From: Thalassospira sp. MCCC 1A01428
GTDB lineage: Bacteria > Pseudomonadota > Alphaproteobacteria > Rhodospirillales > Thalassospiraceae
Length of the DNA stretch: 64,000 nt
NCBI RefSeq assembly: GCF_002115825.1
Contig: NZ_JFJZ01000004.1
Coordinates: 186,001-250,000 of the forward strand
Direction: 5' to 3'
The translations under genes were made by a program, and so were the position numbers. A model generated the notes under the pieces. The model did not search any database and was not told the DNA's origin. It worked only from the letters and a program-made list of their open reading frames with translations. Below, in pieces: positions 47,845-57,967 of the stretch (position 1 is the first letter of the stretch; each line of letters opens with the position of its first letter).

Positions 47845-48959
47845 ATAGTGCAGAAACCCTTCGCGTCGATCTGGGCGCGCGCAGCTATGATATCGTAATT
47901 GGTAGCGGATTGTTGCCTGATACCGGCACATATGTTGCCCCGTTTGCCAGATCGGCCGGGGTGGTCATTGTTACGGATGCTGCTGTTGCAAAGCTGCATT
48001 TGCCAACTGTTCAGGCATCCCTTGATCAGGCTGGAATTGCGCATCATTGTGTTGTGGTTCCGGCGGGCGAAGCATCGAAAAGCTTCGCCACCTTTGAAAG
48101 TGTGGTCGAACAGGTGCTGGCCCTTGGCATTGAACGGTCAACGCTGATTATTGCGCTGGGCGGCGGGGTAATTGGCGATCTGGCCGGTTACGTCGCGGCA
48201 TCGCTGTTGCGCGGACTGGATTTTGTGCAAATTCCAACAACATTGCTGTCGCAGGTCGACAGCTCGGTTGGTGGTAAAACCGGCATTAATTCCAGATCGG
48301 GTAAAAACCTGGTCGGGGCGTTTCACCAACCGCGGCTGGTGCTGGCTGATACAGCCGTGCTTGATACCCTGCCCAAACGCGAAATTCTGGCAGGGTATGC
48401 CGAGGTTGCCAAATATGGCCTGATTGATGACCCGGAATTTTTTAGCTGGCTGGAAGAAAATGCATCGGCGGTTATCGCAAAGGATGGCGAGGAACGCAAA
48501 CAGGCGGTGATGCGCAGTTGCGCTGCCAAGGCCCGGATCGTGTCGCAGGATGAACGGGAACACGGCAAACGTGCGTTGCTGAATCTCGGGCACACTTTTG
48601 GCCATTCGTTTGAAGCCGAACTGGGCTATGACGGGCGTTTGCTGCATGGCGAGGCCGTTGCGATGGGTATGGTGATTGCGCATGATGTGTGTGCCGCAAT
48701 GGGCATGGCACCGGCACAGGACACAAGCCGGATCGTTGCGCATTTGCAAAATGTTGGTCTGCCGGTGCGGGCCGCCGAAATTTCGGGCGTGCATTGGGAT
48801 GTGGACCGGTTGATCAGCCATATGTCGCGCGATAAAAAAGTTCGCGACGGCCAGATCACATTTGTCATGACCCGGGGCATTGGCAAGGCATTTACATCGC
48901 GCGAAATGGATGTCGGCAAAATGCGTTCTGCGATATCGCGGTCATGCCAGAACCGATAA
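47841..48959 (+). CDS. aroB: 3-dehydroquinate synthase
   Basis: 372 residues starting at TTG (47841), which overlaps the aroK stop; GGAAAG lies eight bases upstream. The NAD+-binding and active-site part has LGGGVIGDLAGYVAASLLRG, then VDSSVGGKTGIN, and the metal ligands in RALLNLGHTFGHSFE and LHGEAVAMGM. It converts DAHP to 3-dehydroquinate. aroK-aroB pairing beside xerD and a CorC-like gene is a conserved alphaproteobacterial arrangement. Confidence 0.96.
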   Translation: MNSAETLRVDLGARSYDIVIGSGLLPDTGTYVAPFARSAGVVIVTDAAVAKLHLPTVQASLDQAGIAHHCVVVPAGEASKSFATFESVVEQVLALGIERSTLIIALGGGVIGDLAGYVAASLLRGLDFVQIPTTLLSQVDSSVGGKTGINSRSGKNLVGAFHQPRLVLADTAVLDTLPKREILAGYAEVAKYGLIDDPEFFSWLEENASAVIAKDGEERKQAVMRSCAAKARIVSQDEREHGKRALLNLGHTFGHSFEAELGYDGRLLHGEAVAMGMVIAHDVCAAMGMAPAQDTSRIVAHLQNVGLPVRAAEISGVHWDVDRLISHMSRDKKVRDGQITFVMTRGIGKAFTSREMDVGKMRSAISRSCQNR

Positions 48960-49121
48960 TCAGGTTGCGAGGGTGTTTCTCCTGATACGATACGCCCGGT
49001 TGCTTCTGATGGCTTTATCGATTGTTCCTGTCAGCGTTAGTGATCGCAGCTGGCAGGGGTGATAAATTGTTGGGCTGAAGTTGAAGGGCCATTGTTGCTC
49101 TTTTGATAACGAGGGGACCAA

Positions 49122-50396
49122 ATGACAATCACGGTTATCGTGATTTTTATCCTGTTGATGCTGTCGGCGTTTTTTTCGGGGTCGGAAACGGCCCTGACGG
49201 CAGCATCGCGTTCGATCATGCATCACAAGGAACAGGATGGTGATGTCCGCGCCGGGATCGTTAACCGGTTGCGTGAACGTCAGGAACGGCTGATCGGGGC
49301 TATTTTGCTGGGTAATAACCTGGTTAATATTCTGGCATCGGCCATGGCAACATCGGTGATGATTGCCACCTTTGGCCCCAATGGCGTGGTGTATGCCACG
49401 GCGGCGATGACGGCCCTGGTGCTGATTTTTGCAGAAATTCTGCCGAAAACCTATGCGCTGAAACATGCCGACAGCATGGCGTTGCGCGTGGCCCGGCCGA
49501 TGAAATTTCTGGTCACCCTTTTTGCCCCGGTCACGGAAAGCATTCAGGTGATCGTGCGGGCAACCATGCATTTGTTTGGCGGTGGTGACGGCCCGGGCAT
49601 GGATAGCGAGCGCGAATTGCGGGGTGCCATTGAACTGCATGCCGATGACGAGGTGATTGGCGATCATCAGGCCGAACGCGCGATGTTACACGGTATTCTG
49701 GACCTTGATGATGTCGGCGTTTGGGAAATTATGGTGCATCGACGCAAGGTGCAGATGATTGATGTCTCGCGCTCGATGGATGAAATTCTGGAAACGGTGC
49801 TGGCCAGTCCGCATACGCGCATTCCGATTTATGAAAATGACCCTGACAACATTGTTGGCGTGTTACATGCGCGTGAAGTGTTAAAGGCAATTGTGCGGGG
49901 CAATAAACCGGAAGACGCCCAGGCCGTTCGCGAACTGGCCGCCAAGCCATGGTTTATTCCCGATTCCACCACCCTTGCCGACCAGTTAAAGGCATTTAAG
50001 GAACGGCACGAACATTTTGCCATCGTTGTCGATGAATACGGTGCCTTTGAAGGCGTCGTATCGCTTGAAGATATTCTGGAAGAAATTGTGGGCGATATTG
50101 CCGATGAAACCGATGTTGAGGTGGTGGGGGTACAACCCCAGGCCGACGGGTCGGTTATTGTGCGCGGCGATGTCACCATTCGCGACCTGAACCGTCGGTT
50201 TGGCTGGCGTCTGCCCGACGAGGAAGCCGCGACCATTGCCGGGCTTTTGCTTTATGAAACCCGCCGTATTCCCGATGTCGGACAGCTGTTTCGGTTTCAC
50301 GGGCTGGAATTTGAAGTGTTGCGCCGGGTGCGAAACCAGGTGACACGGGTTAAATTGCGGCTGGGCGACAGTGTGCCCGCAACGGATGAAAGCTGA
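49122..50396 (+). CDS. hemolysin/CorC family membrane protein (DUF21-CBS-CorC_HlyC)
   Basis: 424 residues. The N-terminal DUF21 domain (1-180) has three or more membrane helices, beginning with VIVIFILLMLSAFFSGSETALTAAS, a typical SGSETA motif. A CBS pair (about 200-320: MVHRRKVQMIDV and TRIPIYENDPDNIVGVLHAREVL) follows, then the CorC/HlyC domain (about 340-415) with VRGDVTIRDLNRRFGWRLPDEEAATIAG. Members transport or regulate magnesium or cobalt efflux; hemolysin activity is a historical name. It follows aroB but with its own 162-bp upstream space. Confidence 0.9.
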   Translation: MTITVIVIFILLMLSAFFSGSETALTAASRSIMHHKEQDGDVRAGIVNRLRERQERLIGAILLGNNLVNILASAMATSVMIATFGPNGVVYATAAMTALVLIFAEILPKTYALKHADSMALRVARPMKFLVTLFAPVTESIQVIVRATMHLFGGGDGPGMDSERELRGAIELHADDEVIGDHQAERAMLHGILDLDDVGVWEIMVHRRKVQMIDVSRSMDEILETVLASPHTRIPIYENDPDNIVGVLHAREVLKAIVRGNKPEDAQAVRELAAKPWFIPDSTTLADQLKAFKERHEHFAIVVDEYGAFEGVVSLEDILEEIVGDIADETDVEVVGVQPQADGSVIVRGDVTIRDLNRRFGWRLPDEEAATIAGLLLYETRRIPDVGQLFRFHGLEFEVLRRVRNQVTRVKLRLGDSVPATDES

Positions 50397-50450
50397 CGCT
50401 ACAGGCATCATTCATCCCCGCCAAGGCAATCAAACCTTGTTTACAATGCA

Positions 50451-50489
50451 CCACAGCCCGCAGCAATGCTGCGGGCTGTGGCATTTGCG
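50451..50489 (+). terminator. strong stem-loop after the CorC-like gene
   Basis: A perfect 14-bp stem CCACAGCCCGCAGC / GCTGCGGGCTGTGG (50451-50464 with 50468-50481), three-base loop. The tail CATTTGCGGTTTT is poor in T, so termination efficiency is uncertain. Confidence 0.65.
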
Positions 50490-50635
50490 GTTTTGATAAA
50501 GACATGATGGCGCGTTAAATGGTCGTAAATGTTCTACTTATAGGTTAAAATTGGCATGATGGCATCGGCACCGGTTATATGCCGGGCACCACTGATGTCA
50601 TGAAATGGCAACTGCAAACCGCATAGAGAGACAAA

Positions 50636-51085
50636 ATGGACACAAAAATCGTACCGGGTCTCGTGAAGGAACAATCCCTTGCCACCCTGAACCCTGCCGA
50701 TTCCGTGATGGATGCGGTTTTATTGATGACGGAACGCAAAATTGGCGCCGTGCTTATCGTCGATAATTCCGCCCGGCTTTCCGGCATTTTTACCGAGCGC
50801 GATTTGGTGAACCGGGTGGTTGCAAAGCAGCTTGACCCTGCAAAAACCGCCCTTGCTGATGTGATGACAACCAACCCCGATACCTTGCGCCCTGATGATA
50901 ACGCCCAGGATGCCCTGGCTTTGATGAGCGCGCATCGCTATCGCCACCTGCCTGTGCTCGATGGGGAAACGGTTGTTGGCATGGTGTCGATCCGCGATTT
51001 GTTTAACGTGGTCAAGGCTGGCCTGGAAGACGAAGTGCGCGACCGGGAAAAGTTCATTTTCGGTTCTGATTACGGCGTTGCCTAG
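50636..51085 (+). CDS. CBS domain-pair protein
   Basis: 149 residues made of two CBS domains: TLNPADSVMDAVLLMTERKIGAVLIVD with SGIFTERDLVNRV, and TLRPDDNAQDALALMSAHRYRHLPVLD with VGMVSIRDLFNVV. Stand-alone CBS pairs bind adenine nucleotides or related ligands and regulate a partner by interaction, for example transporters or IMP dehydrogenase. The partner is not evident here. A hairpin lies upstream, and a TTAA-N7-TAAA pair at 50515-50529 is a weak CtrA-like pattern. Confidence 0.9.
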   Translation: MDTKIVPGLVKEQSLATLNPADSVMDAVLLMTERKIGAVLIVDNSARLSGIFTERDLVNRVVAKQLDPAKTALADVMTTNPDTLRPDDNAQDALALMSAHRYRHLPVLDGETVVGMVSIRDLFNVVKAGLEDEVRDREKFIFGSDYGVA

Positions 51086-51230
51086 GGGCTGGTCACGGGC
51101 ATTTTACCGTTCATGTTGCGGGTTTGTGGCCGGTTTTTCGGCCCAGGAAGCAAACTTGACCGGGTGGGGTGCGTTTCCATGTTGACACAGAGGCTGGTTC
51201 TGTCTTTACGTTTACGTAAAGGAGAGAGAA

Positions 51231-51821
51231 ATGCCCCTGTCAGAGCCCGCCCCGCGAGAGCATATCCATACCCGAAAAATAACCTGCACCGGTTACCGGC
51301 GTGCCGATGGCCTGTGGGATATTGAAGGGCATATTACCGATGTGAAAACCTATGGTTTTGCCAACCATGATCGGGGTGAAATCCCGCCCGGCGAGCCAAT
51401 CCACCAGATGTGGCTGCGCATTACAGTTGGCAATGACATGGTGATCAAGGCGGCAGAAGCGGTTACGGATCATGCTCCTTTTGCTGCCTGTGGTGAAATC
51501 GCCCCCAATTATGAAAAACTGGTGGGTCTTAAAATTGGCCCCGGCCTTAAGCGCCAAATTCGTGAACGTGTTGGCGGTATATATGGCTGCACGCACCTGA
51601 CCGAATTAATGGGGCCGGTGGCAACGACGGCTTTTCAAACCATTTTTCCCATTCGTGCCCGCGAAGCCGAAGAAAAACAGCAACGCCAGGCACAGGACGG
51701 GCAGGCCCCGGCGCGCAAACGGCAAAGTCCGCTGGTAAATAGTTGTCATGGCTGGCGCAGTGACGGGGCGGCTGTGAAACGGATTGCACCTGATAATTAT
51801 ACCGGCGCGGATGAAAATTGA
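51231..51821 (+). CDS. DUF2889 domain protein
   Basis: 196 residues with a DUF2889 core: HTRKITCTGYRRADGLWDIEGHITDVKTYGF, IHQMWLRITVGNDMVIKAAEAVTDHAPFAACGEI and GIYGCTHLTELMGPVATTAFQTI. The family is common in proteobacteria and has no known function. The C-terminal 45 residues are rich in Arg and Gln and are probably flexible. A GGAGAGAGAA ribosome site precedes the ATG. No operon partner is evident. Confidence 0.85.
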   Translation: MPLSEPAPREHIHTRKITCTGYRRADGLWDIEGHITDVKTYGFANHDRGEIPPGEPIHQMWLRITVGNDMVIKAAEAVTDHAPFAACGEIAPNYEKLVGLKIGPGLKRQIRERVGGIYGCTHLTELMGPVATTAFQTIFPIRAREAEEKQQRQAQDGQAPARKRQSPLVNSCHGWRSDGAAVKRIAPDNYTGADEN

Positions 51822-52243
51822 GGCAACAATACGGGTATGGATGTGGGTAACGGTTGAGAACTTCAAGTTATACACATTGTCACCGCGGCCTTCTTGTCTA
51901 TCGGCTGGCTGATGACAAAGCGGTTTATCCCTTAATTCCCTCATAAACGCGCCCGCCTTAATTGTTTAACGAGGGCGCTGCCGAGACTCGGCCCGATCCG
52001 TCCCCGACAGGGGCGGTAAAGAACAATTTTCAGGGATTAAAGAAACGTGCAGGCGGCTTTTTACGCGGCGACGATGCATATTTTATGAGGTTTTGTTGAG
52101 TTTACTATCCTATAGATTAGTCATACTACCCTAAAGGGGTTGTTTTTCTGCCTCTTCTTGTCAATATCGTATAGGTATTGCGGGGTGAATTGCTATTGGG
52201 GGCGGTTTTGGCACGGGTGGGTATCTTTCGACGAACACGTAAA
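51822..52243. other. gene-free 420-bp region with two palindromes
   Basis: No supportable gene. Two features stand out: an imperfect palindrome ACTA-NN-CTATAG-NN-TAGT at 52104-52121 and, just after it, CCCTAAAGGG at 52129-52138, about 105 bp before the next start codon. A short hairpin CCGAG-A-CTCGG lies near 51972. These look like operator sites, with no regulator known. Confidence 0.4.
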
Positions 52244-53548
52244 ATGTGCGGGAAATCGCTCTGTTCGGGCTTAAAGCACTGTGTTCTGTTCGTTTTGGGA
52301 ATTGTCGTTGTGGGCTTGGCAGGATGCCATCGCGCCAAAGCGGACCATAACGGCAAACATTTTCTGGTACTTCAGACTAATTTGCAGCCGCCTTATCAGG
52401 AACTCGATAATGGCGCATTGACCGGCACGACGGTGCGTTTGCTGGATTGTGCTTTTCAAAAAATCGACATCGAATACGGCATTACCCTGGCCCCTCGCCA
52501 GCGCAATCGCGATATGGTCCGAAAGGGCCAGGCAGATGGATTTTTCCTGTCGCGCCTGTCGTCCGATATGGCAAGCTACGCCGAGCCGACCTCGCCTTTG
52601 GCATTGGAAAAGTGGGTTTGGGTTTCGCGCCATCGTGTTACAGATGGCCAGTTGCGTGTTCCCCATCCCGATCAAAAGGTAACGGTTGGGGCTGTTCTTG
52701 GGTCAAACGAGGCCGAATGGACGCTTGATCAGGGGTATCGGGATGTCGTCCATGTGCCGTCCCTGCGCTCGCTGATTGCGTTATTGCAAAAGGGCCGCGT
52801 TGATTTTGCGTTGATTGATCAGCAATCCTTTGCCCGCGCACGTGACGAATTAAAGCTCGATGCCGATGATTTCACCGAACGTTTTGCCAGTTATATGCCG
52901 CTGGTAATGTATTTTGCCCGCACCTATACCAAAACGCACCCGGAGACCCTGCGTAATTTAAACCGGGCGCTGGATATTTGCGAGCCTGCCGTGGTCAAAC
53001 TTGAAAATCACGAGCGCGACCAGATCATGAATGATGAAGTTGAGAAAATTCGCCAGATTATGCGGGCACCTGCATTGATTAATGCCCTGCGCGACCGGGG
53101 CGAATTTCAGGACCCTTTGCATGTGAACGTTGTCAACCGCGACAAGGTGGCGGACCTGGACCGGGAATGGCGTGAAGCAAGTGCCAATGGAACCGCGTCC
53201 CGGCTGGCTGCGGATATCTTGCGAAACGATGTTTCCACCTATTTGCAACGGGCCTATCGCAATCGGGACGTCCGCTTTGCCGAGGCCTTTATTTTTGATC
53301 AGAACGGGCTGATTGTTGGCATGTCGAGCCCGACCAGCAACTATGACCAGTCGGGCGAAGCCAAATTCGCTATTTTCAGCAATAATGCCGCCAGCCCGGT
53401 GCAAATCGCCGATATTTATTATGATCCGTCGACATCAAAGTTTTTGTCGCAAATAACCATGCCGGTGACAGACCCGAAAAATGGCGAGGTGTTAGGGGCC
53501 CTGACAGTTGGGCTGGATGTAACCGCGGCCCTGTCCACCAGAGACTGA
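52244..53548 (+). CDS. lipoprotein combining an SBP_bac_3 domain with a Cache/PDC-like sensor domain
   Basis: 434 residues from the ATG at 52244; an upstream TTG at 52178 would add 22 residues. The signal peptide ends in the lipobox VGLAGC. Residues about 40-260 look like an extracellular solute-binding protein family 3 domain (FLVLQTNLQPPYQELDNGALTGTTVRLLDCAF, VTVGAVLGSNEAEWTL, DFALIDQQSFARARDEL). A linker leads to a C-terminal PDC/Cache-like domain (about 320-434: FAEAFIFDQNGLIVGMSSPTSNYDQSGEAKF, PVTDPKNGEVLGALTVGLDV). No membrane helix, kinase or cyclase follows. It is unusual: sensing domains normally sit in front of a signalling module. Function unknown, perhaps a periplasmic sensory partner. 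Confidence 0.75.
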   Translation: MCGKSLCSGLKHCVLFVLGIVVVGLAGCHRAKADHNGKHFLVLQTNLQPPYQELDNGALTGTTVRLLDCAFQKIDIEYGITLAPRQRNRDMVRKGQADGFFLSRLSSDMASYAEPTSPLALEKWVWVSRHRVTDGQLRVPHPDQKVTVGAVLGSNEAEWTLDQGYRDVVHVPSLRSLIALLQKGRVDFALIDQQSFARARDELKLDADDFTERFASYMPLVMYFARTYTKTHPETLRNLNRALDICEPAVVKLENHERDQIMNDEVEKIRQIMRAPALINALRDRGEFQDPLHVNVVNRDKVADLDREWREASANGTASRLAADILRNDVSTYLQRAYRNRDVRFAEAFIFDQNGLIVGMSSPTSNYDQSGEAKFAIFSNNAASPVQIADIYYDPSTSKFLSQITMPVTDPKNGEVLGALTVGLDVTAALSTRD

Positions 53549-53643
53549 TACCTGTCACTGCCTGCGCCACCAAAGGGGCGCGGTAATTTGCAAAACGGGC
53601 CGGGGTTACGCATCAACCTTATTTGAACACGATGAAGCCGGTG

Positions 53644-53928
53644 TTATTTGGCTGTGTCGGCCCATTCGGCAGGGGACATTGTTTTTAAGGCCAGGGCATG
53701 GACCCGGTTTTTAAGCAGGTCATCCAGGGCATTATAAACCATGCGTTGTCGGTTCACGCGATTTTGGCCATCAAAACAATCGGCAACGATCAATACCGAA
53801 AAATGGGACTCGCCACGCGGGTCGGCACCGGAATGACCGGCATGTTTGGCAGAATCGTCAATAATTTCCAGTTTGGCCGGGTTAAACCGGGCCGTGATGA
53901 TATCGCGAATTTGCTGGGCAACTTGCAT
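53644..53928 (-). CDS. bolA: BolA family protein
   Basis: 94 residues with the BolA fold: DDSAKHAGHSGADPRGESHFSVLIV contains the conserved His and the HFxVxIVS-like strand, and RVNRQRMVYNALDDLL is the recognition helix with basic residues. BolA proteins form [2Fe-2S] complexes with monothiol glutaredoxins and affect stress response and morphology. It is divergent from the J-protein gene; bolA next to a J-protein and cobS-cobT is a frequent alphaproteobacterial order. Confidence 0.93.
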   Translation of the reverse strand: MQVAQQIRDIITARFNPAKLEIIDDSAKHAGHSGADPRGESHFSVLIVADCFDGQNRVNRQRMVYNALDDLLKNRVHALALKTMSPAEWADTAK

Positions 53929-54099
53929 GTAACATTCTCTAATTGTTGGAAGGATGGCCTGTTTGCTTTACCGTTGGCGAAACTCTGGCGTTCTTTTGGG
54001 TGGCGAAGCAACCACCGGAAATTTTTTCAATCCTTTTATCATTCGTAATCGGCACATATGATATTGCGTCCCATGAATGTTCCGAACATATAAACCTCC

Positions 54100-54747
54100 A
54101 TGAACAGAGCGCAACGAAACAAACGCAAGACGTTGTATTTTAGCGAGCCCGATTTGCCAGAGTGCGATTGGCCTGGCTGTGCGGAGCATGGGGAGTTTCG
54201 TGCCCCCAAGGACCGCAAGCTCAGCACGTATTATCAGTTTTGTCTGGAGCATGTGCGGCAATACAACAAATCCTGGGACTATTTCAGCGGCATGAAGGCC
54301 GATGACATCGAGGAACATGTGCGCCGCGATGCCCATTGGCAACGCCCGACCTGGCGGTTTGGCCACATTCGCGGGGCAAAAAAACCGTTCGATTTCAAAT
54401 TTGCCGATGGTTTTGGCTTTTTTAACGAGGAAGGCGAACAAACCCATCATGGGCCGGGGGGCGACCCCAATGCCAATCGCCGCGAACGCAATGCGGAAGA
54501 AGCCGCCCGCAAGGCCGGGGCGCTGGGCATGCCGCGCGAACAGCAAATGGCGATGGCAACGCTGGATCTGGGCTGGCCGTTTTCCAAGGACGAACTTAAA
54601 TCCAAATACAAACAGCTATCGAAAAAATATCATCCCGATGCCAATGGCGGGGATAAACGCGCCGAAGAGCGGTTTAAAACCATCAGTGCCGCGTATTCAA
54701 GCCTGATGACTTATATCCGTGATCTTGAGGCACGCGTTTCGATCTAG
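54100..54747 (+). CDS. J-domain protein with N-terminal Cys/His motif
   Basis: 215 residues. The C-terminal J-domain (about 148-205) has the HPD tripeptide in KKYHPDANGGDKRAEERFKTISAAYSSL. The N-terminal part has CDWPGCAEH and FCLEHV, i.e. C-x4-C-x2-H and C-x2-H, which could bind zinc. The middle is charged and low in hydrophobics. It should stimulate an Hsp70 (DnaK) toward a specific client; there is no full DnaJ zinc finger or C-terminal client domain. The gene lies just before cobS-cobT. Confidence 0.88.
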   Translation: MNRAQRNKRKTLYFSEPDLPECDWPGCAEHGEFRAPKDRKLSTYYQFCLEHVRQYNKSWDYFSGMKADDIEEHVRRDAHWQRPTWRFGHIRGAKKPFDFKFADGFGFFNEEGEQTHHGPGGDPNANRRERNAEEAARKAGALGMPREQQMAMATLDLGWPFSKDELKSKYKQLSKKYHPDANGGDKRAEERFKTISAAYSSLMTYIRDLEARVSI

Positions 54748-54941
54748 GTTTGCCAGCTTGCCTGTCGATATGGCGTTATTATGTATCCGGGATCAGCGTT
54801 GCGGATGGCATATGGCATGGCTTTTTATGATGAAGGGAAATTTTTCGGTATCTTTCCTTTGTCCGCGGCGGCTTAATCGTTATTAATGACAAAGATGACA
54901 CATTCGGCCGGACCAACCGGCCCCAAAATGCGCGAGTACTT

Positions 54942-55949
54942 ATGAGCCAAGGTTACGAAGCGAGCGGTGGTGCAGCAGAACATCCGCTGGATGCACCCGA
55001 TACCAAAATTTCCGTGCGTGAGGCGTTCGGGATTGATTCCGACATGATGGTCCCGGCATTCAGCCAGACCAGCGAACATGTCCCGGCCAGTGATTCGACC
55101 TATCGTTTTGATCGCGATACCACATTGGCGATTTTGGCGGGCTTTGCCCACAATCGCCGGGTGATGATCCAGGGGTATCACGGCACAGGTAAATCAACCC
55201 ATATCGAACAGGTGGCATCGCGGCTAAATTGGCCGTGCGTACGTGTGAACCTTGATAGTCATATCAGCCGTATTGACCTGATCGGCAAGGACGCCATTGT
55301 TCTGCGCGACGGCAAGCAAATTACCGAATTTCGCGAAGGCATTTTGCCCTGGGCCCTGAAGCGCCCGGTCGCGATGGTATTTGATGAATATGATGCCGGG
55401 CGCCCCGATGTGATGTTCGTGATCCAGCGTGTTTTGGAAGTTGACGGCAAGTTGACCTTGCTGGACCAGAACAAGGTGATCCATCCGCACCCGTTTTTCC
55501 GCCTGTTTGCCACATCAAATACGGTTGGCCTGGGCGATACCACCGGTCTTTATCATGGCACCCAGCAGATCAACCAGGCCCAGATGGACCGCTGGTCGAT
55601 CATTGCGACGCTGAATTATCTGTCGGTTGCTGATGAAACCAACATTGTTGCCGCCAAGGTTGCCAGCTTTGACAATCCCGAAGGTCGAAGCAAGATCGAG
55701 GCGATGGTGGCCCTTGCCAACCTGACCCGTCAGGGGTTTGTATCGGGTGATATTTCAACCGTGATGAGCCCGCGTACCGTGATTACGCTGGCTGAAAACG
55801 CTGAAATTTTCAACGATGTGGCCTATGCGTTTCGCGTGACCTTCCTTAATCGCTGTGACGAGGTAGAGCGGCCTATTCTGGCCGAATATTACCAGCGTTG
55901 CTTTGGCGAGGAACTGCCGCAAAGTGCAATCAATGTGATGGTGCGTTAA
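54942..55949 (+). CDS. cobS: aerobic cobaltochelatase subunit CobS
   Basis: 335 residues, AAA+ ATPase of the CobNST complex that inserts cobalt into hydrogenobyrinic acid a,c-diamide in aerobic B12 synthesis. Walker A is [15 protein letters not shown] (about 77-91), Walker B is [14 protein letters not shown] and sensor 1 lies in [17 protein letters not shown]. It is followed by cobT in the same direction (78-bp gap). cobN is not in this window. Confidence 0.95.
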   Translation: MSQGYEASGGAAEHPLDAPDTKISVREAFGIDSDMMVPAFSQTSEHVPASDSTYRFDRDTTLAILAGFAHNRRVMIQGYHGTGKSTHIEQVASRLNWPCVRVNLDSHISRIDLIGKDAIVLRDGKQITEFREGILPWALKRPVAMVFDEYDAGRPDVMFVIQRVLEVDGKLTLLDQNKVIHPHPFFRLFATSNTVGLGDTTGLYHGTQQINQAQMDRWSIIATLNYLSVADETNIVAAKVASFDNPEGRSKIEAMVALANLTRQGFVSGDISTVMSPRTVITLAENAEIFNDVAYAFRVTFLNRCDEVERPILAEYYQRCFGEELPQSAINVMVR

Positions 55950-56027
55950 ACGCACCATCCCTGACTTCAGGTTCGTTGCCAGCTGTGATGCAACGCCCGA
56001 AACCCCAGTAATACGAGACTGCAAGCG

Positions 56028-57944
56028 ATGAAAAACGACGAGGCGCTTTCCGGATTTCTGCGCGGCACGGCGGCGACATTTCGCGCGCTGGCCGGTCGCA
56101 ATGATCTGGAGGTCGGCTTTGTCAAAGGCGGGCGCCCGGGTGGTTATGGCGAACATGTTCGCCTGCCCATGCCCAAACAGGCCCTGCCCAAGGATGAAGT
56201 GGCCGATTTGCGCGGTGTTGCCGATGGCTGGGCGTTAAAGTTGCGTCATCATGATGCGGCCCTGCATCAAAAACGCATGCCCGAAAGTGCCGAGGCCCAG
56301 GCCGTTTACGAAGCCCTGGAAACCGCCCGTTATGAAGCCGTTGGGTCGCGTTATTTTCCCGGTGTGCGTAAAAACCTGCGTGCCCATGAAGATGCCGATT
56401 GCAAGGCGAAAAACTTTCATCGCCTGACCGCGCGTGAAGATGCCCCCTTTGCCGATGCGATTGGTATGTTGGCGCGTGAAATGTTCACCGGTGAAAAAGC
56501 CCCGGATTCCGCCCGGAACCTGATCGATTTGTGGCGCGCCGAGATCGAGGAAAAAGCCGGCAGCGACCTTTCTGATTTGCGCAATATGCTAGACGATCAG
56601 GAAGCGTTTTCGCGTGGGATGCGCCGTTTGCTGGATCATTTGTCGTTAGAAGACGACTTGCTTGAAGAGCCGCCCGAAGAAGAAGGCGATGATCAGGACC
56701 AGCAAGATGGCGATGACGCCCCGGATGACGAACAGGAAAGCCAGGGCGGCGAGCAGGGCGACAGCGACGAAACCGACCCGAACGGTGATGATCAGCAGCA
56801 GGAAAGCGGCGCTGACGATGCTGAAGCGGGCGAGGGCGATGTTGACGACCAGCAGCTTGAGGCACAATCGCAGGAAGAACAGCCTGCCGGGCCGGGCGAA
56901 CAGCCGGAATTTGATGGCCGCAACGAACCGGTAGAGCGCGGATACGAGCCGTTCTCGCGCGAATATGACGAAATCGTTTTTGCCGATGAGCTGTGCGAAA
57001 GCATGGAACTGGCCCGGTTGCGCGCGATGCTGGACAAGCAGTTGGCGGCCTTGCAAAGCGTTGTTTCGCGCATTGCCAACCGCTTGCAACGCCGCCTGAT
57101 GGCACAGCAAAACCGGGGATGGGACTTTGACCTTGAAGAAGGCATTCTTGATGCGGCCAAACTGGCGCGTATCGTTGCCATGCCTTCCACACCCCTGTCG
57201 TTCAAGCTCGAACATGATACCGATTTTCGCGATACCGTCGTCACTCTGCTGATCGACAATTCCGGCTCCATGCGTGGACGGCCAATTACCATTGCCGCCC
57301 TGTCGGCCGATATTCTGGCACGTACACTGGAGCGCTGCGGGGTGAAGGTCGAAATTTTGGGCTTTACTACCCGGCAATGGAAAGGCGGGCAATCGCGCGA
57401 GGCGTGGGTTGAGGCGGGTAAACCACCCAAACCGGGCCGCTTGAACGATTTGCGCCATATTATTTACAAAGCCGCCGATACGCCGTGGCGCCGGGCACGC
57501 AAAAACCTTGGTTTGATGCTGCGTGAAGGGTTGCTTAAGGAAAATATCGACGGTGAAGCCCTGTTATGGGCGCATGAACGCTTGCTGGCGCGCAATGAAC
57601 AACGCCGCATCCTGATGGTGATTTCCGATGGTGCGCCGGTTGATGATTCAACACTGTCGGTGAATTCGGGCAACTATCTGGAACGGCATTTGCGTGAAGT
57701 GATCAACTGGATTCAAACCCGGTCGCCGGTGGAATTGCTGGCGATTGGTATTGGCCATGACGTAACGCGCTATTATCAGCACGCCGTGACGATTAACGAC
57801 CCGGAAGAACTGGGCGGCACCATGCTGCGCGAACTTTCCGATCTGTTTGATGAAAAACCCAAACGTGGCCCCAAACGCCCGCTGCGCCATGTGGCGGCCG
57901 ATACGGCCAAGGACAAGGGACATGGCGACAAGGATCGCTGGTAA
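56028..57944 (+). CDS. cobT: aerobic cobaltochelatase subunit CobT
   Basis: 638 residues. N-terminal region about 1-205 is conserved ([26 protein letters not shown]). A very acidic linker (about 205-300, rich in Asp, Glu and Gln) follows, then a C-terminal VWA domain with metal-site motif [13 protein letters not shown] near residue 405 and later [15 protein letters not shown]. CobT pairs with CobS in the chaperone-like complex for cobalt insertion. Context: an adjacent cobS and a B12-regulated cobalt transporter elsewhere in the window. Confidence 0.95.
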   Translation: MKNDEALSGFLRGTAATFRALAGRNDLEVGFVKGGRPGGYGEHVRLPMPKQALPKDEVADLRGVADGWALKLRHHDAALHQKRMPESAEAQAVYEALETARYEAVGSRYFPGVRKNLRAHEDADCKAKNFHRLTAREDAPFADAIGMLAREMFTGEKAPDSARNLIDLWRAEIEEKAGSDLSDLRNMLDDQEAFSRGMRRLLDHLSLEDDLLEEPPEEEGDDQDQQDGDDAPDDEQESQGGEQGDSDETDPNGDDQQQESGADDAEAGEGDVDDQQLEAQSQEEQPAGPGEQPEFDGRNEPVERGYEPFSREYDEIVFADELCESMELARLRAMLDKQLAALQSVVSRIANRLQRRLMAQQNRGWDFDLEEGILDAAKLARIVAMPSTPLSFKLEHDTDFRDTVVTLLIDNSGSMRGRPITIAALSADILARTLERCGVKVEILGFTTRQWKGGQSREAWVEAGKPPKPGRLNDLRHIIYKAADTPWRRARKNLGLMLREGLLKENIDGEALLWAHERLLARNEQRRILMVISDGAPVDDSTLSVNSGNYLERHLREVINWIQTRSPVELLAIGIGHDVTRYYQHAVTINDPEELGGTMLRELSDLFDEKPKRGPKRPLRHVAADTAKDKGHGDKDRW

Positions 57945-57967
57945 TACAAATATACGGGGCTGGCAAA

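Noticed and set aside
56485..57458. Long overlapping minus-strand ORFs
   Set aside because: They are shadows of the high-GC, Asp/Glu-rich cobT reading frame.
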